Positions 1 to 9,097 of a DNA stretch of 64,000 nt are shown piece by piece. The position numbers were made by a program, and so were the translations under genes. The first letter of the stretch is position 1. Every line of letters starts with the position of its first letter. Origin of the DNA: Lutibacter citreus. Lineage in GTDB: Bacteria; Bacteroidota; Bacteroidia; Flavobacteriales; Flavobacteriaceae. Location of the stretch: contig NZ_QEIH01000002.1 of the NCBI RefSeq assembly GCF_003260195.1, positions 496,001 to 560,000 of the forward strand, in the 5' to 3' direction. Below the pieces are notes generated by a model that ran no database searches, was not told where the DNA came from, and saw only the letters and a list, made by a program, of their open reading frames with translations.

Positions 1-59
1 GCACTTACGAACATTTTGTGCTATATTGTTTAAACTATAGGTCTAGAAGCTGAAAAAAA

Positions 60-386
60 ATGAAAAAAAGTTATTGTCCAATTGATACATTTATTAATGT
101 AGTTAAGGGAAAACGTAAAAGCACCATTATTTTGCATCTTTTTCAAGGAGATAAAAGATATAGTGAATTGGTACGTCTTTTACCAGATATTAGTGAGCGT
201 ATGGTTTCTAAACAGCTAAAAGAACTAGAGGCCGATAATTTAATAAATAGAGAAGTATTTCCTGAAGTTCCTCCAAGAGTTGAATATAGTTTAACGGAAC
301 TAGGTAAAGAAATTCACCCTTATTTAAAAGGAATGTTTAGAGGTGGTGTTATTTTTGAAAGAATGATTGATGCTGAAAAAAACTAG
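60..386 (+). CDS. HxlR-family winged-helix transcriptional regulator
   Basis: A 108-residue protein that is almost entirely one HxlR/MarR-like winged helix. The family hallmarks are visible: a cysteine near the N-terminus (Cys6 in SYCPI), a helix with KRKSTIILHLF, the RYSELVRLLPDISERMVSKQLKEL recognition region, and the wing segment with PPRVEYSLTELG. HxlR proteins bind DNA as dimers and often sense reactive electrophiles or oxidants, sometimes through that cysteine. It sits 113 bp upstream of a secreted beta-propeller gene on the same strand, a common pairing in which the regulator controls its neighbour. That control is inferred from position only. The family call is firm; the ligand is unknown. 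Confidence 0.9.
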   Translation: MKKSYCPIDTFINVVKGKRKSTIILHLFQGDKRYSELVRLLPDISERMVSKQLKELEADNLINREVFPEVPPRVEYSLTELGKEIHPYLKGMFRGGVIFERMIDAEKN

Positions 387-465
387 TTTTTTAGAAAAAA
401 AGAAAAGAGGTAAAATTTAGTTACTTTAAGTTAATAGTTAGAAATTTTTATAGTTATGGATGCGC

Positions 466-473
466 TATTTTTG
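466..473 (+). promoter_or_regulatory. -7 promoter element (TATTTTTG) for the beta-propeller gene
   Basis: Exact match to the Bacteroidota -7 consensus TAnnTTTG, 26 bp upstream of the ATG at 500 and downstream of the HxlR gene. It suggests the propeller gene has its own promoter rather than depending on read-through from the regulator. Confidence 0.5.
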
Positions 474-499
474 AAACTAACTAATTACTAAAAATCATT

Positions 500-1543
500 A
501 TGAATTTCTATAAAAGTAGCTTACTAATCTTTTCTTGTTTCGTAATTTCATCTTTTAACTTGTTTGGTCAAGTTAAAGAAATGGACATATTATCAGCAAA
601 ATTATTTACTGAACTACCGGATTTTTGTCCTACTCCAGATGCTTTTGATATTGCACCTGATGGAAGTTTAACGCTCTCTTGTCCAAATTATGCAGACAGA
701 GCTATACCAGGAGTTTTAGTACGTGTTACAAAAGATGGTGAGGTTTCAAAATTAATAGATGTACCTATTTTACAAGAAACTGGAATGTCTAAACCAATGG
801 GAATTGCCTATGACGATAATGGTGTACTTTATGTTTGTGACAATCAAGGAAATAAAGGGCGTATTTTAAGAATGACTTTTAATAAAAATACGTTAATTAA
901 CACTGAAATTATTGCTTCAGGATTCAATTCAATAAACGGAATTAGATATTACAAAGGAGCTGTTTATGTTACCCAAACTAAATTACCGAAACTCAAAAAA
1001 GAAAAAGTTGTTGGCGGTGTATATCGCTTTAAAACATCAGATAGAAATATTGAAGTAAATAATGATAAAACCGATAAAAATTTAATTTATACTTCTATAA
1101 CACAAAACCCAAATAGACAAGTAGGTTTAGATGGTTTAGTTTTTAATAAAAAAGGCGATTTATTAGTTGGAAATTTGGGGGATGCAACTATTTATAAACT
1201 TACATTAACTTTAGATGGAAACGTAAGCAATGATGAAGTTTATGTAAAACTACCTATAACTGCTGCACCTGATGGAATTAATATTGATTTAAAAGGAAAT
1301 TTATATGTGGCTGGTTTTGCACAAAATCAAATTTTTAAAATTGACACCAACAAAAAGGTAACATTATTAGCGCAATATCCAGATAATAATGGTACAAATG
1401 GAGCATTAGATCAACCAGCTGATTTAATTGTTTATGGAGATAAATTAATAATTTCGAATTTTGATTTAATGGTTGCTAAAGGAATGAAAAACACCAAACA
1501 TAGTAAACCTTATACATTGTCTTATATTAATTTAAAGGAATAA
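500..1543 (+). CDS. Secreted SMP-30/gluconolactonase-like six-bladed beta-propeller protein
   Basis: A 347-residue protein with a signal peptide (about residues 1-23, ending in NLFGQ) followed by repeated propeller strands: PMGIAYDDNGVLYVCDNQGN, GLDGLVFNKKGDLLVGNLGD, APDGINIDLKGNLYVAG and QPADLIVYGDKLIISNF. This DG-x-x-x-D-x-x-G-x-L-x-V pattern is typical of the SMP-30/gluconolaconase/LRE-like fold, whose members are lactonases or binding proteins. There is no lipobox, so it is probably periplasmic or secreted. It follows an HxlR regulator. A substrate cannot be assigned, and a non-catalytic propeller is possible because metal ligands cannot be confirmed without a structural alignment. Confidence 0.75.
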   Translation: MNFYKSSLLIFSCFVISSFNLFGQVKEMDILSAKLFTELPDFCPTPDAFDIAPDGSLTLSCPNYADRAIPGVLVRVTKDGEVSKLIDVPILQETGMSKPMGIAYDDNGVLYVCDNQGNKGRILRMTFNKNTLINTEIIASGFNSINGIRYYKGAVYVTQTKLPKLKKEKVVGGVYRFKTSDRNIEVNNDKTDKNLIYTSITQNPNRQVGLDGLVFNKKGDLLVGNLGDATIYKLTLTLDGNVSNDEVYVKLPITAAPDGINIDLKGNLYVAGFAQNQIFKIDTNKKVTLLAQYPDNNGTNGALDQPADLIVYGDKLIISNFDLMVAKGMKNTKHSKPYTLSYINLKE

Positions 1544-1628
1544 ATTTATAGAAAGAAAATAGTTTTGTAGTAATTTTAGGAATAGTTTGTTTTTAACTCT
1601 TTTTAAACGAGATTAATACTGAGGAAAA

Positions 1629-1991
1629 TTAAATTACAATTGTTCCATTTTTGTACAAGTCTAATGCTTTATTTAAAAGTAATTTAATGGTATTTGTTGG
1701 AATATCCTTGGTTGCATTAATTCTGAATATTTTCATTCTAGAACGGGTTCCAGTTTCTAATTTTGGGTGATTTAAATGTTTTCCTTCTACAAAGAGAATA
1801 TATGGTTCTAATGTTTTTTTATCTGTCCAAAGATAGCAGAACATCTTTTTTTTGTAACAAAAACACGGCATTCCATATTTTTTAACTTCAGAAATATGTT
1901 CGTCCATATTTAAAATAATTGAACGTAAAGCAAGTAAACAACTCCTATTTGGTTCTTCTTTATTTAAATAAAAATTATCATTTTGAGACAT
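1629..1991 (-). CDS. DUF1801 (YdhG-like) domain protein
   Basis: A 120-residue protein matching the DUF1801 pattern: an early helix with LRSIILNMDEHISEVKKYGMPCFCYKKKMFCYLW, then a short beta sheet and the SRMKIFRI segment. The family is widespread in Bacteroidota, small and cytosolic, with no settled biochemical role. It lies 14 bp downstream of the broken esterase gene on the same strand, so the two may have been co-transcribed. Several cysteines cluster in the middle (CFCYKKKMFCY), which is unusual enough to note but does not reveal a function. Confidence 0.75.
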   Translation of the reverse strand: MSQNDNFYLNKEEPNRSCLLALRSIILNMDEHISEVKKYGMPCFCYKKKMFCYLWTDKKTLEPYILFVEGKHLNHPKLETGTRSRMKIFRINATKDIPTNTIKLLLNKALDLYKNGTIVI

Positions 1992-2005
1992 TATAAAGTA
2001 ATTTA

Positions 2006-3103
2006 TTATTCCCTTTCTAAATAAACGGACATTATAGGAAAAACACTTTTTGCTAATTGCTCACCAAAATTACTTGAGTGATTTCCATTATGCCATTGCA
2101 TAGAAAAAGGAATATTGTTTTTAGCCAATAAACTTGTATAATAAGTGGTCCCTTCAATAATAAATTGAAGGTGATCATTATAACCACAGTCAATAGCATA
2201 ATGTTTGTATTGTAACAAATTGCTTTTATACTTTGCAACTTTCTTTTCCAAACCACCTAATCCATTTTTCCAAAGTGCATAATTTTCTTTGTTTATTTCA
2301 TACTCACCATTTGCCTTTTTGTTAAAAGGTAATTTCATTTTTAATGGTTGGGATGTATCTGGCGCAAATGCCATTCCATAGGCTAATATCCAAGAAAGAT
2401 TATAGTTTGAGTTGTCTAAAACTTTTGTAATCTCTTTTTGAAAATCTTTTGCATCAACTTTTGCCATTTTTTGTGATAGATCATCCAAAATCATCATTGT
2501 AGAATCATTAGGAAACATTGAATCAATAATTGCTTTTTCCCCAGCGCCAATAGCCGGACTCATAAGATACACTACAGAATACTTATCGGGGTGTTTCAAA
2601 CTAATATTTGTACTACCTCCACCTCCCATGGAGTGACCAGCAATTCCGCGAGATTCTCTTTTTGGAATTGTTCTATAATTAGTATCCATATAATTAATTA
2701 CATCTTTTGTTATAAAATCCTCCCAATTACCTGTTATTGTTGAATTTGCATAAACTGTACCTTAAAACATATTATAACCTGTTAACTCAACAACAATCAT
2801 TTCTTTAATAATTTGGTTTGTCATTAAACTATCAATCAATTTTTCATTTGTATATTTTCCTGGATAAACAGTATAACCATTTAAAAAATACATTACAGGA
2901 TAACGGTCCGAACTATTTTTATAGGAAGGTGGAAGATTAATTCCAATTTTATAAGTTGTTCTTGGTTGTATAATCGCATTTTCTAAAGAAGGGGATGGAA
3001 TTTCAACTAATTTATAGTCAACATGTGGTGTTTCTTTTTCGAAGGTCTTAAATGCTAAAAATGAAATTACTAACACTAAAAAAGGTAAGAATATTCTTTT
3101 CAT
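2006..3103 (-). pseudogene. Alpha/beta-hydrolase esterase (esterase D/PF00756 type) broken by one in-frame stop
   Basis: Read from 3103 down to 2006 this is one continuous 366-codon frame with a signal peptide at the start, interrupted by a single TAA at 2762-2764. The 24 codons between that stop and the next ATG (2687-2689) continue the protein in the same frame and spell family-typical sequence (GTVYANSTITGNWEDFI, then NYRTI). Downstream lies the catalytic part: nucleophile motif GHSMGG and a C-terminal GNHSSNF carrying the likely catalytic His. The simplest explanation is a point mutation, for example CAA to TAA. The rest of the frame is intact, so the lesion is recent, or the stop is read through, or it is a sequencing error. 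A shorter product starting at 2689 would lack the signal peptide and the first strands. Confidence 0.85.
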
Positions 3104-3282
3104 GTAGTTTTAAGTTTTTACTAATATAAAAAATACATTTCAAAAAACCTTAATTCAATGGGGTTTATGAATAGCAATATTGTTTTAAAAATAAATCAAA
3201 AGTTTCGTTTTGTTTCTTTTTAAATTATTTTTACCTAATTTTAAAACAAAACAAAACAATACATGATTAAATAAAGCTACTC

Positions 3283-4048
3283 ATGAAAAATGTAATAATA
3301 TTAGTATAAGCTAGTAGGCCAATCAACTAAATGGAGTAAATGGACTGAAAATTCTCAAGTAACATTTGAAAATCTTTCGTTTGGAGATTATACAATTAAA
3401 GTCCGTGCTAAAGTTGGTAATACTTTATCAAAAAACACAATATCTTATGGTTTTAAAGTGCATAGGCCTTGGTATCTTTCAAATATGGCGTTGTTTTTTT
3501 ATGTTTTATTGCTTTTAATAATTATTTTAATAACTCATAAAGCTTATAAACGGTACTATATAGAAAAATTTAAGCATGAGCAATTGGAGAACGAGCAAAT
3601 GATTATGCAAATTAAAAATGAAAAATTAAATCAAGATATTGATAATAAAAATAGAGAGTTAGGCATTTCTACTATGAGTATTATTAGAAAGAATAAACTA
3701 CTAACTAAAATTAAAAAAGAGCTTAATAAAAATAAGCATATAGATAATTCAATTGCTATTGAACTTATAGATAATAATTTAAATGACACTAAAGATTGGT
3801 CTTTTTTCGAGCAAGCTTTTAAAAATGTTGATAAAGATTTTCTAGAAAAAATTAAAAACACACATCCAGATTTAACGTCGAACGATCTGCGTTTTTGTGC
3901 CTATCTACGATTAAATTTATCTTCAAAAGAAATTGCTTCTCTACTTAATATATCTATTAAAAGTGTTGAAACTAAACGCTATAGATTACGTAAGAAATTA
4001 AGCTTAGGACATAGCGATGGTCTTATTGATCATATTTTAAAGTTTTAA
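3283..4048 (+). pseudogene. 3' remnant of a triple-tyrosine/LuxR one-component sensor regulator
   Basis: The intact part (3305-4048) encodes the end of a Y_Y_Y domain (a segment with TKWSKWTENSQVTFENLSFGDYTIKVRAK), one membrane helix (about 3488-3540), a coiled coil, and a LuxR-type HTH with the LSSKEIASLLNISIKSVETKRYRLRKKL helix pair. Family members are usually 900 or more residues, with an N-terminal beta-propeller sensor that is absent here. The frame is closed by TAG at 3302-3304, and a Met-initiated stub at 3283 (MKNVIILV, then stop) lies in another frame, as if a large internal deletion joined the gene's first codons to its end. A 196-residue product from 3458 is possible but would lack any sensor. 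It sits just upstream of SusC, the usual place for such a regulator. Confidence 0.75.
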
Positions 4049-4340
4049 AACCACTACAATTTAATTTTATACCTAGACATAACCACTACAAGACTCTAAA
4101 ATATGTTGTTTTTACTCGGATGCTTTAAAATTTAATAATTTTAGAATATGTAGTATTTATAGGCTTTTTGACTAATTTATTAAATAAATATTTAGATTAA
4201 ATTATGATGTTCGTTTTTTATCGGCGCTTATTTTACATATTTATCAATAAATCGAGGTAAATTTAGGTAGGCTTGATTTTTAAGACAATTAAAATTAATT
4301 CCAAAACAAATTTTTTAAACTAACATTAAACCAAATTCAA
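4049..4340 (+). other. Intergenic region upstream of susC
   Basis: This 292-bp AT-rich stretch lies between the regulator remnant and SusC. The best promoter-like match is TAGGCTTG at 4268-4275, one mismatch from TAnnTTTG, which would leave a leader of about 65 nt. No strong hairpin or open reading frame was seen. Confidence 0.3.
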
Positions 4341-7300
4341 ATGAAATTAACACTAGTTTATCAAAAAATTAAGGTACTGTTCTTGTCTTTATTTTTGTTT
4401 GTCTCAATGGCAGCATTGGCACAATCGCAAAAAACAGTATCTGGTAAAGTACTTTCTGCAGAGGACAATATGCCATTGCCAGGAGCATCGGTAATTGTAA
4501 AAGGAGCTATTAATGGTGCTTCTACAGATTTTGATGGGAAATTCTCGTTATCTGTGAGTAATACGGACACTACCCTTATGATATCATACCTTGGTTATCA
4601 AACTAAAGAGGTAGCAATAACCTCTGGAAATTTAACCATTTTATTAGAGGTTGATCAAAATTTACTAGACGAGGTTGTAGTAGTAGGTTATGGTACTTTG
4701 AAAAAAAGCGACTTAGTAAGTGCTGTTGCAAAAACAGATATGTCGAAAGCGGTTGCAACACCAACTTCAGATGTAACTGAAATGCTAAGAGGAAGAGTTT
4801 CTGGTTTACAAGTAGATGTAGCTGACGGAACATTGAGACCTGGAGGTACATCTGAAATTATTTTTAGAGGACGTGGCTCTATTGAAGGTAATGTAAGTGG
4901 TATTTATGTTGTAGATGGTGTGGTTAGAGATGGAGGAATAGAGGATATTAACCCAGACGACATCAAGTCTATCGAATTCCTTAAAGATGCATCAGCTCAA
5001 GCTATTTATGGTTCTAGAGCCGTAAATGGTGTGGTATTAATAACTACCAAAAGAGGAAAATCAAATAGAGTTAATGTAACGTACCATGGGTATATTACAA
5101 CAAAATCTATTGAAAGAAACTTTGATGTATATAATGGTCAAGAGTTTGCACAATTAAGAAGAGAAGCGTATCGGTCTAATAATGCATCAGATGAGTATTC
5201 AAATGACGAAGATGTATTTTCAACTATAGAATTAGAAAATATTGCAAATAATAACTTTGTTGATTGGGAAAAAGAATTGGTTAAATCTGGTTTTGTAAAT
5301 AGTCAATCTATTGGTATAAGTGGTGGTTCAGACAACACCCAAGTATATGGTAGTTTGAGTTATTTTAAAGAAAATGGTATTATTCCAACATCTAGTTATA
5401 TAAGAAAAAATTTACGTTTAAATGTAGATCAAAAAATTAATGATAAATTATCTGCTACTTTTGATATTAACATACTTAATGATGATACTGAAAGAGCTGC
5501 TAATATTGATGTAATTACTACTTCACCTTTAGGAAGTGCCTATAATGCAGATGGAAGTATTGCGAGGTATCCGAGTGGTGAAGATTTAACGGCTACAAAT
5601 CCTTTATGGAATTTACGTGAACAAAATCACGACGAAAAAGGAAACGATTTTGTAGTTACTTTTATTCCTAAATGGCAAATTACTAAAGATTTACAATATC
5701 AATTTAAAGGTTCGTTAACTCGTAAAACTTCAGAAAGAGGTCAATACCAATCTTCATTGAGTTCATCAGGAAGAACAGATAAAGGTATTGCTAGGTTAGA
5801 GAATAAATTAAGTGAAGCCTTTTTAATTGAAAATATATTAACATACGACAAAGAAATTGATGATGATAATTCTTTTAACCTAACGTTGGTTCAAGCAGTT
5901 GATGAAAATAAATACTCTAGAACTTATACTGAAGGTAGAGGTTTTCCTAATGAAAGTCTAGGTTATGATGGTATTTCTAACGCCATTGGTAATGTAAGTG
6001 TAGAACGTGATAAAACCAAAGTGAGAACGGCTTCTTTTATGGGAAGATTACGTTACAACCTTTTAGATAAGTATTTATTTACCGCAACTTATAGAAGTGA
6101 TGGTTCTTCAGTAAATGCAACAGATTATAAATGGACTAATAATCCAGCAGCTGCATTTGCTTGGAAAATTCATAATGAAGAGTTTTTAGAAAATGTAGAT
6201 GCAATTCAAGAATTAAAATTAAGAGTTAGTTACGGTTCTTTAGCAAATGCATTAAAAAAACCTTATACATCATTATTTACAGCAGATGGTCAAAATTATA
6301 TATTTGATGGCGAATCTTCATCTGGTTATTCTCCATCAGTGGTGCTACCTAATGTTAATTTAAAACACGAAACTATAACAACTTTTAACATTGGTTTAGA
6401 TTTTGCGCTTTTAGAAAGAAAATTACAAGGTAGTATTGAGTATTACGATTCAAGAACAAAAGATTTATTATTAAAACGCGGTGTACCTTCAATTACGGGA
6501 TATCAATATACATACTTTAATGCAGGTGAATTACAAAATACAGGTTTAGAACTCAGCTTATCAGCAGATCTGATTAAAAATGATGATTTTAAATGGTCTG
6601 TTTCTACAAACTGGTCTAACAATAAAAATAAGTTAATTGAATTATATGATGATGGTAATGGAGATCCAATACTTACTGATGATGCTTATAATTATTATGT
6701 AGACCAACCAATTAAAGTTATTCAACAATACCAATTTGATGGTATTTATCAAGTAGGCGACGATTTTGAAAACTCTCCTCAGGCAAATCCAGAATCTACA
6801 ATTACACAAGAATTTTTAAGACCAGGAGATATTAGAATTAAAGATGCTAATAAAGACGGAAAAATAACTCAAGATGATCGTGTGTTTACAGATCCAAATC
6901 CAGATTGGTTTGGTTCTTTATCAACTAATTTAGTTTATAAAAGATTCGATTTATTTGTTGATTTTTATGCTGTTGAAGGAGCTACCAAGGTAAATCCATT
7001 TTTATCAGATTTTAACAATGGAGGAACATTACAAGGTAAATTAAATGGAGTAAAAGTTCCATATTATACTCCAGAGAATCCATCTACAACATATCCAAGA
7101 GCAAGTTTTGACTCAGCTCCTCAATATTTATATACATTGGCTGTAAAAGATGCTTCATACATTAGGCTTAGAACTGTAAGTTTAGGGTATACTCTTCCAG
7201 AAGAATTGTTGGCCACTCTTAACATTGATTTAGTTAGGTTTTATGTAACAGGTTCAAACTTATTTACACAAACGGATTATATTGGTTATAGTCCTGAAGT

Positions 7301-7385
7301 AAATATTAGAAGTACCTATTCTAATTCAGATACAGGTTATCCGGATGCAACAAGCTATACATTTGGAGTAAAAGTTAATTTTTAA
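4341..7385 (+). CDS. SusC/RagA-family TonB-dependent outer-membrane receptor
   Basis: A 1014-residue receptor with a signal peptide (cleavage near Ala27/Gln28), a CarboxypepD-regulatory-like domain (about 32-115, starting KTVSGKVLSAEDNMPLPGASV), the SusC signature DEVVVVGYGTLKKSDLVSAV, a plug with IYVVDGVVRDGGIEDINPDDIKSIEFLKDASAQAIYGSRA, and a large beta-barrel ending in TFGVKVNF with a C-terminal aromatic residue. An EF-hand-like loop (DANKDGKITQDD, about 835-846) is present, as in many SusC proteins. It would import an oligomeric substrate with the SusD lipoprotein encoded 12 bp downstream, powered by TonB. No N-terminal STN domain is present, so direct signalling through an anti-sigma factor is not expected. 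The downstream enzymes suggest a phosphodiester-containing beta-glucan or related compound. Confidence 0.97.
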   Translation: MKLTLVYQKIKVLFLSLFLFVSMAALAQSQKTVSGKVLSAEDNMPLPGASVIVKGAINGASTDFDGKFSLSVSNTDTTLMISYLGYQTKEVAITSGNLTILLEVDQNLLDEVVVVGYGTLKKSDLVSAVAKTDMSKAVATPTSDVTEMLRGRVSGLQVDVADGTLRPGGTSEIIFRGRGSIEGNVSGIYVVDGVVRDGGIEDINPDDIKSIEFLKDASAQAIYGSRAVNGVVLITTKRGKSNRVNVTYHGYITTKSIERNFDVYNGQEFAQLRREAYRSNNASDEYSNDEDVFSTIELENIANNNFVDWEKELVKSGFVNSQSIGISGGSDNTQVYGSLSYFKENGIIPTSSYIRKNLRLNVDQKINDKLSATFDINILNDDTERAANIDVITTSPLGSAYNADGSIARYPSGEDLTATNPLWNLREQNHDEKGNDFVVTFIPKWQITKDLQYQFKGSLTRKTSERGQYQSSLSSSGRTDKGIARLENKLSEAFLIENILTYDKEIDDDNSFNLTLVQAVDENKYSRTYTEGRGFPNESLGYDGISNAIGNVSVERDKTKVRTASFMGRLRYNLLDKYLFTATYRSDGSSVNATDYKWTNNPAAAFAWKIHNEEFLENVDAIQELKLRVSYGSLANALKKPYTSLFTADGQNYIFDGESSSGYSPSVVLPNVNLKHETITTFNIGLDFALLERKLQGSIEYYDSRTKDLLLKRGVPSITGYQYTYFNAGELQNTGLELSLSADLIKNDDFKWSVSTNWSNNKNKLIELYDDGNGDPILTDDAYNYYVDQPIKVIQQYQFDGIYQVGDDFENSPQANPESTITQEFLRPGDIRIKDANKDGKITQDDRVFTDPNPDWFGSLSTNLVYKRFDLFVDFYAVEGATKVNPFLSDFNNGGTLQGKLNGVKVPYYTPENPSTTYPRASFDSAPQYLYTLAVKDASYIRLRTVSLGYTLPEELLATLNIDLVRFYVTGSNLFTQTDYIGYSPEVNIRSTYSNSDTGYPDATSYTFGVKVNF

Positions 7386-7397
7386 AAAGAAGCAACT

Positions 7398-9002
7398 ATG
7401 AACACAAAATATTTTTATAAAAAGATAAAGTTAAGTTTACTATTTCTAGTAACACTATTCGTTACATTTTCTTGTGATGATTATCTAGAAGAACAACCTA
7501 GTACTTTAATAGATTCGGATTATGTATATACTACAGAAGAAGGTTTAAAATCTGGAGTAGTGAGTTTATATAAATTTAACAGAGATCGTTACGATAACGG
7601 AACAGAAGATTATATGGGGGGTATATTAATGCCTTCTAGAAGCGATTTAGCATTTGCCAGAACTGGTTATACTGGTTTAATAGGAAGATATGAAAGAGCT
7701 ATATCTCCTATTGATTTGGGAGCTAATTTTGCTTCTAGTTTATTTTGGAAACATTTTTACAAAATTACAAGTAAAGCTACAGATATTATAAATGCAGCTG
7801 AAGCACTTGATGGTATTGGTGAAGATTCAAGAAATCAAATTATAGCAGAAGCAAAGTTTTTTAGAGCAAATTCATATTTTTATTTATATAGAATGTATAA
7901 TAATATTTATGTAACAACAACCTCTGTAACTTTAGAAAATGCTTTTAATGTAATTCCAGATAAATCTTCAAAAGAAGAAATTTTCGCATTGTTAGATAGT
8001 GATTTAAACTTTGCTATTGAACATTTAGATTGGGATGTTAATTTTGGTCGTATATCAAAGGGAACGGCTAAACATGTAAAAGCTAAAGTAGCAATGTGGG
8101 AAGGCGATTGGGAAGAAGCAAAATCTCAAGCAGTTTCATTAATTAATGAAGGTCCGCATAGTTTAGTTTCTTCAACTGCAGATGTTTTTAAAGGTGATCT
8201 AAATAATTCTGAACAATTATTTGTTATACAATCTTTGGATGATGTTTTAGGTGGTGGTGATAATACCATGATTAACGCTAATTTTGTTACGCAATATTTT
8301 CAAATTTCAGGAATTGAAGGGAACGTAGAACAAGGAGGTAAAGGATTTTCACGTGTATTACCAAACCTATATTTATTAGATTTATTAGCAGAGGATCCAA
8401 ATGACACCAGAGATGATAACACCTATTTTAGATTAAAATATTACTATACTTCTGGTGATAATATTGGTAAAGAAATTGATATTTATAAACCAATTACAGA
8501 TTTAAACAATCCAAGTTCAAGTTATTCAAATTATTATAAAAGATTACACCCTTCTTGTTTAAAATATGCTCAAGAAGATGATGATCCTGAATCTTATTTA
8601 CAACGAAGTAATATTTTGGTTTATAGATTGGCCGAAACATATTTAATTGCAGCAGAAGCTTTAATGAGATCTGGCGGTGATGGTTTACCATATATTAATG
8701 CAGTAAGAGAAAGAGCTGGTGCTGCACCAATAACAACTTTAGATGAGCAAGCAATTTTAGATGAAAATGCACGTGAATTAGCTTTTGAAGGCGAACGTTG
8801 GTTTACTTTAAAAAGAATGGGAGCAAGTGTATTAAATCACCAAATGAGAACCTATGCAGGTGATGGACCATATTACCCTTCTTTTTATAATGGACCAAAA
8901 GACCCAAGATTAAATTGGCAAGATCATTTTATAAACTTTGCAATTTTTCAAGAAGATTTAGATTTATTAGGTTCTAATTATCCACAAAATGAGGGTTACT
9001 AA
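7398..9002 (+). CDS. SusD/RagB-family nutrient-binding outer-membrane lipoprotein
   Basis: A 534-residue lipoprotein with lipobox ending at Cys26 (VTFSC) followed by DDYLEEQP, the usual SusD start. TPR-like helices follow (the segment with EAKFFRANSYFYLYRMYNN is the conserved SusD motif), then the C-terminal signature with YRLAETYLIAAEALMRSGG, INAVRERAGA and ENARELAFEGERWFTLKRMG. It caps the SusC barrel on the cell surface and binds the incoming ligand. Only 12 bp separate it from susC, so the two form one transcription unit. A strong hairpin just downstream may reduce transcription into the enzyme genes. Confidence 0.97.
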   Translation: MNTKYFYKKIKLSLLFLVTLFVTFSCDDYLEEQPSTLIDSDYVYTTEEGLKSGVVSLYKFNRDRYDNGTEDYMGGILMPSRSDLAFARTGYTGLIGRYERAISPIDLGANFASSLFWKHFYKITSKATDIINAAEALDGIGEDSRNQIIAEAKFFRANSYFYLYRMYNNIYVTTTSVTLENAFNVIPDKSSKEEIFALLDSDLNFAIEHLDWDVNFGRISKGTAKHVKAKVAMWEGDWEEAKSQAVSLINEGPHSLVSSTADVFKGDLNNSEQLFVIQSLDDVLGGGDNTMINANFVTQYFQISGIEGNVEQGGKGFSRVLPNLYLLDLLAEDPNDTRDDNTYFRLKYYYTSGDNIGKEIDIYKPITDLNNPSSSYSNYYKRLHPSCLKYAQEDDDPESYLQRSNILVYRLAETYLIAAEALMRSGGDGLPYINAVRERAGAAPITTLDEQAILDENARELAFEGERWFTLKRMGASVLNHQMRTYAGDGPYYPSFYNGPKDPRLNWQDHFINFAIFQEDLDLLGSNYPQNEGY

Positions 9003-9040
9003 AAAATAAAATAATTAAATTAAGTTTGGGTATTGTTACA

Positions 9041-9069
9041 ATCTTAGGGTAAAGATTTTACCCTAAGAT
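9041..9069 (+). terminator. Hairpin between susD and the downstream enzyme genes (attenuator or terminator)
   Basis: A perfect 13-bp inverted repeat (9041-9053 and 9057-9069) with a 3-nt loop, followed after about eight bases by a run of seven T. It lies within what looks like one operon, so it more likely trims read-through or protects the susCD mRNA than ends the operon completely. Confidence 0.75.
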
Positions 9070-9097
9070 TTCAATATTTTTTTAATAAAAAAATAAT

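Noticed and set aside
6843..6878. EF-hand-like loop in SusC as evidence of calcium signalling
   Set aside because: Such loops are common structural features of SusC barrels.
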